Source: Candidatus Agathobaculum stercoravium
GTDB lineage: Bacteria; Bacillota; Clostridia; Oscillospirales; Butyricicoccaceae
Assembly (NCBI GenBank): GCA_019113065.1
Contig: DXIC01000065.1
Span: forward strand, 1-37,579
Length of the DNA: 37,579 nt
Reading direction: 5' to 3'
The notes below the pieces were generated by a model. That model searched no databases. It was not told the origin of the DNA and saw only the letters and a program-made list of their open reading frames with translations. Made by a program: the position numbers and the translations under genes. Of this stretch, positions 19,538-28,832 are shown in pieces (positions within the stretch are counted from its first letter, which is position 1; the number at the start of each line of letters is the position of its first letter).

Positions 19538-19566
19538 GTATATTCCGTCCGGGCACAGGGGAAAAT
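19538..19566 (+). promoter_or_regulatory. Putative SigF-type (forespore) promoter upstream of the sigG remnant
   Basis: GTATA-15 nt-GGGGAAAAT, matching the SigF -35 GYATA / -10 GGnnAnAnT pattern. Confidence 0.55.
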
Positions 19567-19610
19567 CCTGATAGAGAGCACAGCTGGTGCAACGGACAGG
19601 AGGTTTTTTC

Positions 19611-19934
19611 ATGCAGACCAAAGTTGAGATTTGCGGGGTGAATACATCGGGCTTGCCGGTCTTATCGGCAAAGAAAACCGACGAGCTGCTGCGCCGCACG
19701 GCAAAGGGCGATAAGCAGGCGCGCGACGAGCTGATACAGGGCAACCTGCGGCTGGTGCTGAGCGTGATCCAGCGGTTCCAGGGGCGCGGCGAGTCGCCGG
19801 ACGATCTGTTCCAGGTGGGCTGTATCGGCCTGATGAAGTCGATCGACCATTTCAATACCGAACTCGGCGTGCGTTTTTCCACCTATGCCGTGCCGATGAA
19901 CGTACCTTGGGGAAATCCCTCCGAAACTACATAA
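19611..19934 (+). pseudogene. sigG: C-terminally truncated sporulation sigma factor SigG (SpoIIIG)
   Basis: MQTKVEICGVNTSGLPVLSAKK...GNLRLVLSVIQRF...DDLFQVGCIGLMKSIDHFNTELGVRFSTYAVPM is SigG-like, then diverges (NVPWGNPSETT*); no regions 3/4 follow. Confidence 0.85.
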
Positions 19935-19969
19935 AGGCCGCAAAACAAACCCATAAAAAGGAGAAAACT

Positions 19970-21256
19970 ATGCTATTCTGTAATATTGACCTGCTGGATG
20001 AGGAATTCCAGCTGAAACGCGGGCAGTACGTCGGCGTCAAGAACGGCGTCATCCGCTACATCGGGGCTACCGCCCCGGCGGAGGACTACGGCGAGCGGTA
20101 TGACGGCCGCCACCGCCTGCTGCTGCCCGGCTTTTACAATGTGCACAGCCACGCACCCATGACGCTGCTGCGCGGCTACGCGGAAAACCTGCCGCTCCAG
20201 CGCTGGCTGAACGAAAAGGTATTCCCGTTTGAGGACAAGCTGAGCGAGGAGTCCGCTTACTACGGCACGCAGCTCGCTATTGCGGAGATGCTGGCTTCGG
20301 GCACGGTGTCGTTTACGGATATGTACTTTTTCCTCGACGGCATGACAAAAGCGATTTTGGAAAGCGGCATCAAGTGCAACCTGAGCCGCGGCCTGACCGT
20401 GTTCGACGACAGCGATTATGAGCAGACTGCCGCTTACCGCGACAACCTGCGTCTGCTCGATGAGTGGCACGGCATGAACGGCGGCCGCCTGCTGGCCGAC
20501 CTGTGCATCCACGGTGAATATACCTCCACGCCTAAGGTGGTGGAAGCGGTCGCGGCGCAGGCCAAGGCGCGCGGCACGCGCATGCACATCCACCTGTCCG
20601 AAACGCAGGCCGAGCACGAGGAATGCAAGCAGCGCCACGGCATGACGCCTGCGGCCTATATGCAGGCGCGCGGCGTGCTCGACGTGCCCACGACTGCGGC
20701 GCACTGCGTCTGGTTGGAAGGGGAGGACTTCGACATCCTGAAGGCACACGGCGTGACCGTGGCGTGCTGCCCGGCAAGCAACCTCAAGCTCGCATCCGGC
20801 TATGCCGACGTGCCAAAAATGCTGGAAATGGGTATCAACGTCGCGCTCGGTACGGACGGCGCAGCCTCGAACAACAACCTGAACATCCTGCAGGATCTGT
20901 ACCTGTTCGCGGTGGCGTACAAGGGCTATTACCATGACTCCACACTGATCACCCCGGCGCAGGCGCTGTATGCGGCAACGCGCGCGGGCGCGCTTTCGCA
21001 GGGCAGAGCAGACAGCGGCCGCTTGGCGGTCGGCTGCAAGGCCGACCTGTGCGTCATCAATACGGATACGCCGCAGTTCACGCCAATGACCGATGCGGCG
21101 TGCAACGTGGTCTATGCTGCGCAGGGCGCGGATGTGCGCCTGACTATGGTGGACGGCGACGTGCTCTACTGCGATGGGGAATACAGGACGATCGATATTG
21201 AAAAGGTCAAAGCGGAGGCGCAGCGGCATACGGATGCTATCCTGCGCAGTCTGTAA
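19970..21256 (+). CDS. Amidohydrolase family protein (MTA/SAH deaminase-like)
   Basis: LPGFYNVHSHAPMTLLRGYAENLPLQRWL; HIHLSETQAEHEE; HCVWL; LGTDGAASNNNLNI metal-site motifs. Confidence 0.9.
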   Translation: MLFCNIDLLDEEFQLKRGQYVGVKNGVIRYIGATAPAEDYGERYDGRHRLLLPGFYNVHSHAPMTLLRGYAENLPLQRWLNEKVFPFEDKLSEESAYYGTQLAIAEMLASGTVSFTDMYFFLDGMTKAILESGIKCNLSRGLTVFDDSDYEQTAAYRDNLRLLDEWHGMNGGRLLADLCIHGEYTSTPKVVEAVAAQAKARGTRMHIHLSETQAEHEECKQRHGMTPAAYMQARGVLDVPTTAAHCVWLEGEDFDILKAHGVTVACCPASNLKLASGYADVPKMLEMGINVALGTDGAASNNNLNILQDLYLFAVAYKGYYHDSTLITPAQALYAATRAGALSQGRADSGRLAVGCKADLCVINTDTPQFTPMTDAACNVVYAAQGADVRLTMVDGDVLYCDGEYRTIDIEKVKAEAQRHTDAILRSL

Positions 21257-21269
21257 GGAGGTTTGAAAC

Positions 21270-22088
21270 ATGGCAACCAGACGACAGGTGGAGGAATCGG
21301 TTTCCTATTTGCGGGGCAGGCTGCCGCTTGCACCCGAGATCGGATTGGTGCTCGGCTCGGGGCTGGGGCCGATTGCTGATGAGCTGGAGGATGCGGTACA
21401 TATCCCGTATGGGGATATCCCGCATTTCAGGACTTCGACCGCGCCCGATCATGCCGGACGGCTGGTGTGCGGCATGCTGGCGGGCAAGCGGGTGCTGTGC
21501 ATGCAGGGACGGCTGCATGGGTATGAAGGCTGGACGCCGGACGAGATCGCCTATCCGGTGTATGTGATGAAGGCGCTCGGCGTGCGCGCGCTCGTGCTGA
21601 CCAATGCGTCGGGCGGCATCAACACGTCGTTTTCGGTCGGCGACTTTATGCTGATCGAAGACCATATCAATATGACGGGAAAGAGCCCGCTTACCGGGCC
21701 GAACGACAATGGCCTTGGCACGCGATTCCCGGATATGACCTTTGCCTATGCGCCGGAGCTGCGCGAAAAGGCGGATGCCGCTGCGGAGGAATGCAGGGTG
21801 GCGCTGCACCATGGTGTGTACTGCGGCGTGAACGGGCCGCAGTTTGAGACCCCGGCGGAGATTCGCATGTTCCGCGCCCAGGGCGCGGATGCGGTCGGCA
21901 TGTCGACTGTATTCGAGGTGATTGCCGCCGCGCATTGTGGCCTGCCGGTCGCCGCAGTGGCCATGATCACCAATATGGCGGCAGGCGTGCTGATGCAGCC
22001 GCTCTCAGGCGCCGAGGTCAACGAAATCGCCGCGCAGCGCGGCCCGGAATTCCGGCGTTTTGTTACTGCACTGGTCGGAAAAATTTAA
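21270..22088 (+). CDS. Purine-nucleoside phosphorylase
   Basis: GLVLGSGLGPIADEL; MQGRLHGYEGWTP; TNASGGIN; GVNGPQFETPAEIRM; GMSTVFEVIAA. Confidence 0.95.
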   Translation: MATRRQVEESVSYLRGRLPLAPEIGLVLGSGLGPIADELEDAVHIPYGDIPHFRTSTAPDHAGRLVCGMLAGKRVLCMQGRLHGYEGWTPDEIAYPVYVMKALGVRALVLTNASGGINTSFSVGDFMLIEDHINMTGKSPLTGPNDNGLGTRFPDMTFAYAPELREKADAAAEECRVALHHGVYCGVNGPQFETPAEIRMFRAQGADAVGMSTVFEVIAAAHCGLPVAAVAMITNMAAGVLMQPLSGAEVNEIAAQRGPEFRRFVTALVGKI

Positions 22089-22111
22089 GTAAAAATTTCT
22101 CGAAAAAAGTA

Positions 22112-22140
22112 TTGACATCAGGTATATTCTGCGATATACT
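22112..22140 (+). promoter_or_regulatory. Sigma70 promoter for tRNA-Pro
   Basis: TTGACA-17 nt-TATACT. Confidence 0.8.
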
Positions 22141-22180
22141 ATAGAAGCTGTCGCGAGAGACGACACAGCGACAGCGGCTT

Positions 22181-22257
22181 CGAGGTGTGGCTCAGCTTGG
22201 TAGAGCGCTTCGTTCGGGACGAAGAGGCCGCAGGTTCAAATCCTGTCACCTCGACCA
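22181..22257 (+). tRNA. tRNA-Pro (anticodon CGG)
   Basis: Cloverleaf CGAGGTG...CACCTCG; anticodon stem-loop CTTCG-TTCGGGA-CGAAG; T-loop GTTCAAATCC; encoded CCA. Confidence 0.95.
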
Positions 22258-22262
22258 CATTT

Positions 22263-22298
22263 AACGCCCTGTATCCGGTTGGATACAGGGCGTTTTTC
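22263..22298 (+). terminator. Intrinsic terminator after tRNA-Pro
   Basis: AACGCCCTGTATCC-GGTT-GGATACAGGGCGTTTTT. Confidence 0.9.
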
Positions 22299-22655
22299 TG
22301 TTTTTGACAGAAGGAGGTATACTGAGCAAAAGGCAATGGACAGCACATCCGTCCATTGCCTTTCAGTATTTTATGCCCTGTGGGGAGCTGCTGCGCGGCG
22401 CCTGGCCTCAAAAGAAAAACGTGATAAACCGTGTTTCGTCCCATCCGGTCATGCAGCCCGGCCATGACCATGGACAGAATGGACGGTGCGATACCGGAAA
22501 CGGCCGGATTGATGAAATGCCTGCCGTCTCCATCCAGTGCTGCACCTTATGGATCTGCTTACCCTGCCTTGCTGCCGGGACGGCGTGTCCGGTCAGATGC
22601 AGGTGCTTGATGCGCCGCCCCTCCCATCCACCTGGTTTGGGAAGGCGGCTTTCAG

Positions 22656-23831
22656 TTATTGCTCGCTGGCCGGGAAATCCAGCGGCAGGGAAGCAGGACG
22701 TTCAAAGGTGGTTTCCGGCTCGCAGAATACATGTTCGTGGGCGGACTTGAGGATGCATTCCATGACCTCGAGCGAATGCAGCGCCATATCGCCGGAAGCG
22801 CGCGGTGCGCGGCCGTTGTGCATGGCGTATACCATGTCCACCAGGCCGATGCCGCGGGGGTTCTCCGCGTGGCTGACCGAGTTGAACGGGTGCGCGTTCG
22901 GCACAACCGTCCAGGGCGTGTCCACGTTTTCCGGACGGCGCTCCGGATCGGCCCAGCGGTATTGATCCGGGGTGCGCAGCAGCGTGTCGCCGCCGAACAG
23001 GTTGGGGCCGGAGATCGGATCCTTTTCATCGATCAGCACAGTGCCTTCGGTGCCGTACAGCTCCATGCGCGGCAGCTCGGAATCCCAGACGTCAAAGCTG
23101 CACGTCAGTGTCACGACCGAGCCGCAGGCAAACTCCAGGATGGCGTTGATATGGGTATCCACATCCACCGGAAGCACCTGCCCCTTGCTCGGGCCGGAGG
23201 GGACGGTGCGGGTCTCGCCTGCCTTGGTCGCCATTGCACATACGCGCTTTACCGGGCCGAGCAGGCTGAGCAGGGCGGTCAAGTAATACGGCCCCATGTC
23301 ATACAGCGGGCCTGCGCCGGGCTGGTAGAAGAACGCGGGCGCCGGGTGGTGGAACTCATGGCCGTGGCCGACAAAGTAGGCGCCGCCGCCCGTGATGCGG
23401 CCGAGCTTGCCGCTGTCGATCAGCTCGCGGATGTTTTGCAGGCGGCCGCCGAGGAAGGTGTCCGGCGCGCAGCCGATCAGCAGGCCTTTTTCCTTCGCAA
23501 GGGACAGCAGCTCCTTGCCCTGCCCGTAGGTCATGGCAAGCGGCTTTTCGGTGTATACATGCTTGCCGGCTTTGAGCGCTGCAAGGTTGTATTCGTAGTG
23601 CGCCTGCGGTGTGGTCAGGTTGAGGATCAGGTCGACCTCAGGGTCGGCAATGACTTCCGCCCCCGAAGCATAGGCCTTGGGGATACCGTGCTGCGCTGCT
23701 TTGCGCTGCGCCTTTTCCAGACCGCGCGAGGCGCAGGCCACCACCTCTACCGCATCATATTTTTTCAGGTTGTTGAGGTATACGTCACTGATGTCGCCGA
23801 TGCCAATGACGCCGATACGGATTTTATCCAT
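22656..23831 (-). CDS. Gfo/Idh/MocA family oxidoreductase
   Basis: KIRIGVIGIGDISDVYLNNL nucleotide-binding motif; GKHVYTEKPLAMT. Confidence 0.92.
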   Translation of the reverse strand: MDKIRIGVIGIGDISDVYLNNLKKYDAVEVVACASRGLEKAQRKAAQHGIPKAYASGAEVIADPEVDLILNLTTPQAHYEYNLAALKAGKHVYTEKPLAMTYGQGKELLSLAKEKGLLIGCAPDTFLGGRLQNIRELIDSGKLGRITGGGAYFVGHGHEFHHPAPAFFYQPGAGPLYDMGPYYLTALLSLLGPVKRVCAMATKAGETRTVPSGPSKGQVLPVDVDTHINAILEFACGSVVTLTCSFDVWDSELPRMELYGTEGTVLIDEKDPISGPNLFGGDTLLRTPDQYRWADPERRPENVDTPWTVVPNAHPFNSVSHAENPRGIGLVDMVYAMHNGRAPRASGDMALHSLEVMECILKSAHEHVFCEPETTFERPASLPLDFPASEQ

Positions 23832-23940
23832 GTTGTGCCAGCTCCTTCCGGAATATATGGTATTGCAATTTTGCAGTTTCATCATACCACAAAACCAGGT
23901 GCAGTTCTTTTAAGATATTGCGTTTTTTGCGGGATAAAAG

Positions 23941-23971
23941 AAAGCGCCCGCTGCAATGCAGCGGGCGCTTT
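23941..23971 (-). terminator. Intrinsic terminator of the threonine ammonia-lyase gene
   Basis: AAAGCGCCCGCTGCAATGCAGCGGGCGCTTT followed on the minus strand by CTTTTATCC. Confidence 0.85.
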
Positions 23972-23987
23972 GGGACGTTTTGTCGGA

Positions 23988-25199
23988 TCAGATCTGCGAG
24001 GTAAATACCTGATAGCCCTGTCGGGTCAGTTCATCCAGCAGCCGCTTGGCCTGCTCGACACCGCCGACTTCGCAGACAACCTGGATAATCGCCTCGCCGA
24101 TGTCCAGGTCAGCCTGCACGCGGTCATGCTGGAACCGAATGATGTTTGCATTCTGCTCGGCGACCAGATGCGCGAAGCGCTCGAGCGCGCCGGGCGCGTC
24201 CGGCATGATGGTCGAGAACTTGAGATGGCGGCAGCGGGTAACAAGGCCTTTTTCCACGATCTTGTGGATGAAGGACACGTCAATATTGCCGCCCGACAGC
24301 ACGCAGACCACCTTTTTGCCCTTGACGTCCACCTTACCGTTGAGCACTGCGGCGAGCGAAGCCGCGCCCGAGGTCTCGACAACCTGCTTGGCGCGTTCGA
24401 GCAGCAGCAGCACGGCGGACGCGATCTCATCGTCCGAAACCGTGACAACGCGGTCGACGTACTTCTGGATATACTGGAAGGTATTTTCACCCGGGGTCTT
24501 GACCGCAATGCCGTCCGCGATGGTGCGCACGGTGTCGGACGGGGTGAGCGTGCCTGCTCGGAAGGAGTTTGCAATGGCCGGGGCGCCTTCAGCCTGCACG
24601 CCGATGACCTGGATGCGCGGGTTGATCTGCTTGGCGCAGGCTGCGACGCCCGAAATCAGCCCGCCGCCGCCCGCAGGGACAAAGATCATGTCCACGAACG
24701 GCAGGTCGCGCAGGATCTCGAGCGCGATGGTGCCCTGGCCCGCCATGACGTCCTCGTCGTCGAACGGATGGATGAACTCCGCGCCGGTCTCCTCGCAGAT
24801 TTCGCACGCCTTGGCATATGCCTCGTCATAGATGTTGCCCGCGAGTACGACCTCCGCGCCATAGCCCTGGGTCGCGGAGACCTTGGCGATCGGCGTGGAG
24901 CGCGGCATGACGATGGTGGACTTGACGCCCACCGAGCTTGCTGCAAACGCGACGCCCTGCGCATGGTTGCCTGCGGAAGAGGCTACGACCGCATGCAGGT
25001 CGCCTTCGGCATAGCGCTTCATGATCTTGTTGTACGCGCCGCGCACCTTGAAGGAGCCGGTCTTCTGCTGGTTTTCGTATTTCAGATAAACCTCAGCGCC
25101 CGTCATGGCCGAAAAGGTACAGGACGTGGAGAGCGGGATGTTGTGGATGACGTTTTTCAGGCGGTCAGCTGCCGCTTCAAAATCTTTCAGTTCTAGCAT
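23988..25199 (-). CDS. ilvA: Threonine ammonia-lyase with C-terminal ACT-like domain
   Basis: YLKYENQQKTGSFKVRGAYNKI PLP-lysine motif; SSAGNHAQGVAFAA; C-terminal regulatory region. Biosynthetic versus catabolic type not resolved. Confidence 0.9.
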   Translation of the reverse strand: MLELKDFEAAADRLKNVIHNIPLSTSCTFSAMTGAEVYLKYENQQKTGSFKVRGAYNKIMKRYAEGDLHAVVASSAGNHAQGVAFAASSVGVKSTIVMPRSTPIAKVSATQGYGAEVVLAGNIYDEAYAKACEICEETGAEFIHPFDDEDVMAGQGTIALEILRDLPFVDMIFVPAGGGGLISGVAACAKQINPRIQVIGVQAEGAPAIANSFRAGTLTPSDTVRTIADGIAVKTPGENTFQYIQKYVDRVVTVSDDEIASAVLLLLERAKQVVETSGAASLAAVLNGKVDVKGKKVVCVLSGGNIDVSFIHKIVEKGLVTRCRHLKFSTIMPDAPGALERFAHLVAEQNANIIRFQHDRVQADLDIGEAIIQVVCEVGGVEQAKRLLDELTRQGYQVFTSQI

Positions 25200-25358
25200 A
25201 GTTATAATTCCCCAATTTAGCAAGATAGGATTATCATAACACCTTCGGGCGGTGTTTGCAAGGGGATGTATGCGGCCTGGTGCATTTTGGGTTGCTATTG
25301 AAGGTGGGTTTTGCTATACTATAATAAATATAGACCATTTATCGGAGGGTAAATTTAC

Positions 25359-26084
25359 ATGGACGAGCAGAGCAAAGGCTTCCGCGGGGCGTTGTTCGGC
25401 GGCTTTAAGCGCGAGGACGTACTGCAATACATAGAACAGACCGACAGCAAATATTACGCGGAAACCGAGGAACTGCGCCGCCAGCTGACCGAGGCGCAGG
25501 CCGCGCTGACCGAGCTGCGAAGCCAGAACGAGACGCTGACCGAGAAAAACGCCGAGCTGCTCGAGCGACTGGGAGAGATGACGCTGGATACGGATAAAAT
25601 CCGCGCCCAGCTGGATGAAATCGAAAGCGGTTTTTCCCTCCAGACATCGGAGATCGAGGCACAGAACGCACGCGCGCAGGAACTCGCGGCGGAAAATGAC
25701 CGCCTGACCGCGGAAAATGCCAAGCTCTCGGCAAAATGCGGTGAATACGACGCATCCAAGGATAAAATTGCGGAGATGGAGCTGTCCGCTTACCGCCGCG
25801 CCAAGCAGATCGAGGAGGACGCCAAAAACGAGCTGCAAAAGCTGCGGCGGCAGTCGCTTGAGATGATCGATCAGGTCAAGCGGCAGCTGGACGCGACCAA
25901 GGAGAATTACCGCACGGTGCTCGCGCGCAGCCAGCAGGAGTCGGCAGAGATGGCGCGCAAGGCGGGCGAGGTGCTGGGGGAGATCGACCGCATCACCGCC
26001 GCGCTCGGCAAGGGCGAGGCGGACAAGTCCCGGAACGGCCTGCGCGAAGTGCTGAACAATCTGCGTCCCAAAACGGAGGAATAA
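25359..26084 (+). CDS. DivIVA-like coiled-coil protein
   Basis: GALFGGFKREDVLQYIEQTD N-terminus followed by a long Glu/Ala/Leu-rich coiled coil. Confidence 0.65.
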   Translation: MDEQSKGFRGALFGGFKREDVLQYIEQTDSKYYAETEELRRQLTEAQAALTELRSQNETLTEKNAELLERLGEMTLDTDKIRAQLDEIESGFSLQTSEIEAQNARAQELAAENDRLTAENAKLSAKCGEYDASKDKIAEMELSAYRRAKQIEEDAKNELQKLRRQSLEMIDQVKRQLDATKENYRTVLARSQQESAEMARKAGEVLGEIDRITAALGKGEADKSRNGLREVLNNLRPKTEE

Positions 26085-26087
26085 AAT

Positions 26088-26639
26088 ATGGCACACTATG
26101 ACCTCAAAACCGAAGAACTCAAGGAAATGGCGCCCAAGCTGCGCGCGGGCGATACGGTTTCGCTGACCGGCACGGTATACACCGCGCGCGATGCGGCGCA
26201 TAAGAAAATCGTTGCGGCGATGGACGCGGGCGAGAAGCTGCCCTTTGATCTGGACGGCGCGGCGATCTACTATGCCGGTCCTACGCCTGCAAAGCCCGGG
26301 CAGGTGATCGGCTCGGTCGGGCCGACGACCTCGGGCCGCATGGACCCCTTTGCGCCCCGGCTGCTCGATGCGGGTCTTGCCTGCATGATCGGCAAGGGCG
26401 TGCGCAGCAAGGATGTGCAGGATGCCATGGCGCGCAACGGCGCGGTTTACATGGTTGCGATCGGCGGCGCAGGCGCGGCAAAGGCGGCCTCGATCAAAAA
26501 CGTCGAGGTGATTGCGTACGATGAACTCGGATGCGAGTCGGTCAAGCGGCTGACAGTCGAGAATTTCAGCGCAATCGTGTCGCAGGACTGCGTGGGCGGC
26601 AACCTGTACACCGAAGGCGTTGCAAAATACAAAAGGTAA
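26088..26639 (+). CDS. Fe-S type fumarate/tartrate hydro-lyase beta subunit
   Basis: GDTVSLTGTVYTARDAAHKKI; IGSVGPTTSGRMDPF; MIGKG; typical of the FumA C-terminal domain. Confidence 0.92.
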   Translation: MAHYDLKTEELKEMAPKLRAGDTVSLTGTVYTARDAAHKKIVAAMDAGEKLPFDLDGAAIYYAGPTPAKPGQVIGSVGPTTSGRMDPFAPRLLDAGLACMIGKGVRSKDVQDAMARNGAVYMVAIGGAGAAKAASIKNVEVIAYDELGCESVKRLTVENFSAIVSQDCVGGNLYTEGVAKYKR

Positions 26640-26656
26640 ACACGGTGTTCATAATA

Positions 26657-26709
26657 TCCCCCCATCGGGCATAGGCTTTGCTGAAAGCAGTCCGAGGGGG
26701 GATTTTTTT
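26657..26709 (+). terminator. Intrinsic terminator overlapping the next gene's RBS/start
   Basis: TCCCCCCATCGG...CCGAGGGGGGATTTTTTT. Confidence 0.75.
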
Positions 26710-27565
26710 GAAGCTGGGATTCCGGCATACGGCGCTGCAGGCGGTGTGTACGGTGGCCGTGCTGTGTTTTGCCATCAGCCTGCTGCGGCTGGGCGGGGCG
26801 CAGACGGTTTTCCACGCGCAGGAGGGCATACAACTGCCGGTACTGATGTACCACAGCATATTAAAGGACAGCGCACGGCAGGGGGATTATGTGGTTTCGC
26901 CCGATGTGCTGGCTGCGGATCTGGATGCACTGCAAAAGCGCGGCTACCAGACTGTGACCGTGTCCGACCTGCTGGCCTATGTGCAGAATGGTACGCCGCT
27001 GCCCGACAAACCGGTGATGATCACCTTTGACGACGGCTATTATAATAATTATGTCTATGCCTACCCGCTGCTCCGTCAGCGCGGCATGCGGGCGGTGGTG
27101 TCCATTATCGGCAGCCAGACCGCGCTCTATACCGAGGAAGGCACAGAAAACGCCTACTGGTCGCACCTGCGCCTTGACCGCCTGGCCGAGATGCAGGATG
27201 TGTTCGAGGTGCAGAACCATTCATGGAACCTGCACGAATACGGCGAGCGGCGGGGCTGCCTGCGCCGCCGCGGCGAGACCCAGGCGAGCTATGAAAGTCT
27301 GCTGCGCGAAGATACCGCGCAGACCCAGCAGCTGCTGACGGATGCGGGGCTGCCTGCGCCGCAGTGCTATACCTATCCGTTTGGCGCATGCTCCGAAGAG
27401 AGCGAGCGGATCTTGCAGGATATGGGGTTCCTGTGCACGCTCGGCTGCGAGGAGCGGATCAATGTGTTGACAAGGGATGCAGGGTGCCTGTATGAAATGG
27501 GACGGTTCAACCGGGCGGCAGGGGAAAGTACGGAAAGCTATCTCAGTCGGGCATTGGGGGAGTGA
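26708..27565 (+). CDS. Polysaccharide deacetylase family protein
   Basis: LPVLMYHSIL; KPVMITFDDGYYNNY; N-terminal signal anchor. TTG start at 26708 after GAGGGGGG is likely (alternative TTG at 26678). Confidence 0.88.
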   Translation: MKLGFRHTALQAVCTVAVLCFAISLLRLGGAQTVFHAQEGIQLPVLMYHSILKDSARQGDYVVSPDVLAADLDALQKRGYQTVTVSDLLAYVQNGTPLPDKPVMITFDDGYYNNYVYAYPLLRQRGMRAVVSIIGSQTALYTEEGTENAYWSHLRLDRLAEMQDVFEVQNHSWNLHEYGERRGCLRRRGETQASYESLLREDTAQTQQLLTDAGLPAPQCYTYPFGACSEESERILQDMGFLCTLGCEERINVLTRDAGCLYEMGRFNRAAGESTESYLSRALGE

Positions 27566-27569
27566 CAAT

Positions 27570-27809
27570 ATGAAAGGTATGCGTTTTTCCGAGCTGCACT
27601 GCCGCGAGGTGATCAACCTGTGTGACGGGGCGCGGCTGGGGGAGGTGAGCGACCTGATTTTCGACCCGGTGTGCGGGCAGATTACGGCGATTGTCGTACC
27701 CGGGCAGGGTGGGCTGATGGGGCTGTTTTCGCGGGAGGACTGCGCTATCCCCTGGAATTGCATTGAGACGCTGGGGGAGGATTATATTCTGGTAAAATTC
27801 CATCGGTAG
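27570..27809 (+). CDS. YlmC/YmxH family sporulation protein (PRC-barrel)
   Basis: MRFSELHCREVINLCDGARLGEVSDLIFDP. Confidence 0.88.
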   Translation: MKGMRFSELHCREVINLCDGARLGEVSDLIFDPVCGQITAIVVPGQGGLMGLFSREDCAIPWNCIETLGEDYILVKFHR

Positions 27810-27872
27810 TGTCTGGAAATCCCCTGAAAGTTGTGATAGGATAGTAAGGCTAGACTATCATGGAAAAGGGAA

Positions 27873-28832
27873 ATGAGTATGGACAAAGGGAAAAAGACAG
27901 GATATGTATTAACCGTGTTCGGCGCGGTCTGCTGGGCGTTTTCCGGCGCTTGCGGGCAGTATCTGTTCGAGCACCGCGGATTGAATGCCAACTGGCTGGT
28001 ATCCGTGCGCCTGACCATGGCCGGCCTGCTGCTGGTCGTTTATTCGCTTGCGCGCTGGCGCCGCGGCGCAGTGCGGATATTCCGGTCGGGGCGCAGCGTT
28101 GGGGCGCTTCTGATTTTTGCGGTATTCGGCATGGCGATGTGCCAGTATTCGTATTTCCGCGCGATCGAGCTTTCCAACGCCGCAACCGCGACGACGCTGC
28201 AATACACCGGTCCGGCGCTGGTGCTGATCTGGCTGGCGCTTCGCGAAAAACGCATGCCTGCCCGCAAGGAACTGATTGCGGTGTTCTGTGCGATGGGCGG
28301 CGCGTTCCTGCTCGCCACGCATGGCGACCCGTCACAGCTTGCACTGTCGCCGCAGGCACTTGTCTGGTGTGTGCTGGCTGCGATTTCCATTGCAATATAC
28401 AGCGTGCAGCCGCGCGCGATCATTGCGGAGTATGGCACGTTGCCCGTCACGGGATTCGGCATGCTGATCGGCGGGCTGGGGCTGTGCGCAGTCTTCCGGC
28501 CATGGCATGTGGCCGGCCGGTGGGACGCCGTCACGGTAACAAGCATGGCCTATATTATCGTATTCGGTACGATCTGTGCGTTTTGCTGCTATCTGGAAGG
28601 CGTGCGCCGCATCGGCGCTGCCAAGGGAAGTATCCTTGCAGCAGTGGAACCGGTGGCGTCGGCGGTGCTCAGCGTCGTATGGCTGGGCGTGCCGCTTGGC
28701 GGCATGGACTTCGGCGGGATGGCGCTGATTGTCGCGGCAATGGTGCTGCTCGCCGGGGATGATGGGGACAAGCCCAGCGAAAGAACATGTAAAAATCGTG
28801 AAAAAGCCTGTCTGGATGCAAAAAAGGATTGA
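27873..28832 (+). CDS. DMT superfamily (EamA) transporter
   Basis: Two EamA-like repeats of about 5 TM each; FGAVCWAFSGACGQYLF, ATATTLQYTGPALVLIW. Confidence 0.88.
   Translation: MSMDKGKKTGYVLTVFGAVCWAFSGACGQYLFEHRGLNANWLVSVRLTMAGLLLVVYSLARWRRGAVRIFRSGRSVGALLIFAVFGMAMCQYSYFRAIELSNAATATTLQYTGPALVLIWLALREKRMPARKELIAVFCAMGGAFLLATHGDPSQLALSPQALVWCVLAAISIAIYSVQPRAIIAEYGTLPVTGFGMLIGGLGLCAVFRPWHVAGRWDAVTVTSMAYIIVFGTICAFCCYLEGVRRIGAAKGSILAAVEPVASAVLSVVWLGVPLGGMDFGGMALIVAAMVLLAGDDGDKPSERTCKNREKACLDAKKD

Noticed and set aside
19882-19934. Simple frameshift restoring SigG (GEIPPKLHKG in +1 frame resembling GEIRRYLRD)
   Set aside because: Resemblance covers only a few residues and no further SigG-like sequence follows; true truncation is more likely.
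19973-21271. 432-aa minus-strand ORF
   Set aside because: Shadow ORF of the amidohydrolase gene.
22139-22471. 110-aa minus-strand ORF containing VTGFEPAASSSRTKRSTKLSHTS
   Set aside because: This is the antisense translation of tRNA-Pro, a common database artefact, not a protein.
22659-25196. 845-aa plus-strand ORF
   Set aside because: Antisense to the well-supported Gfo/Idh and threonine ammonia-lyase genes; Arg/His/Val-rich composition typical of GC-rich shadow ORFs.
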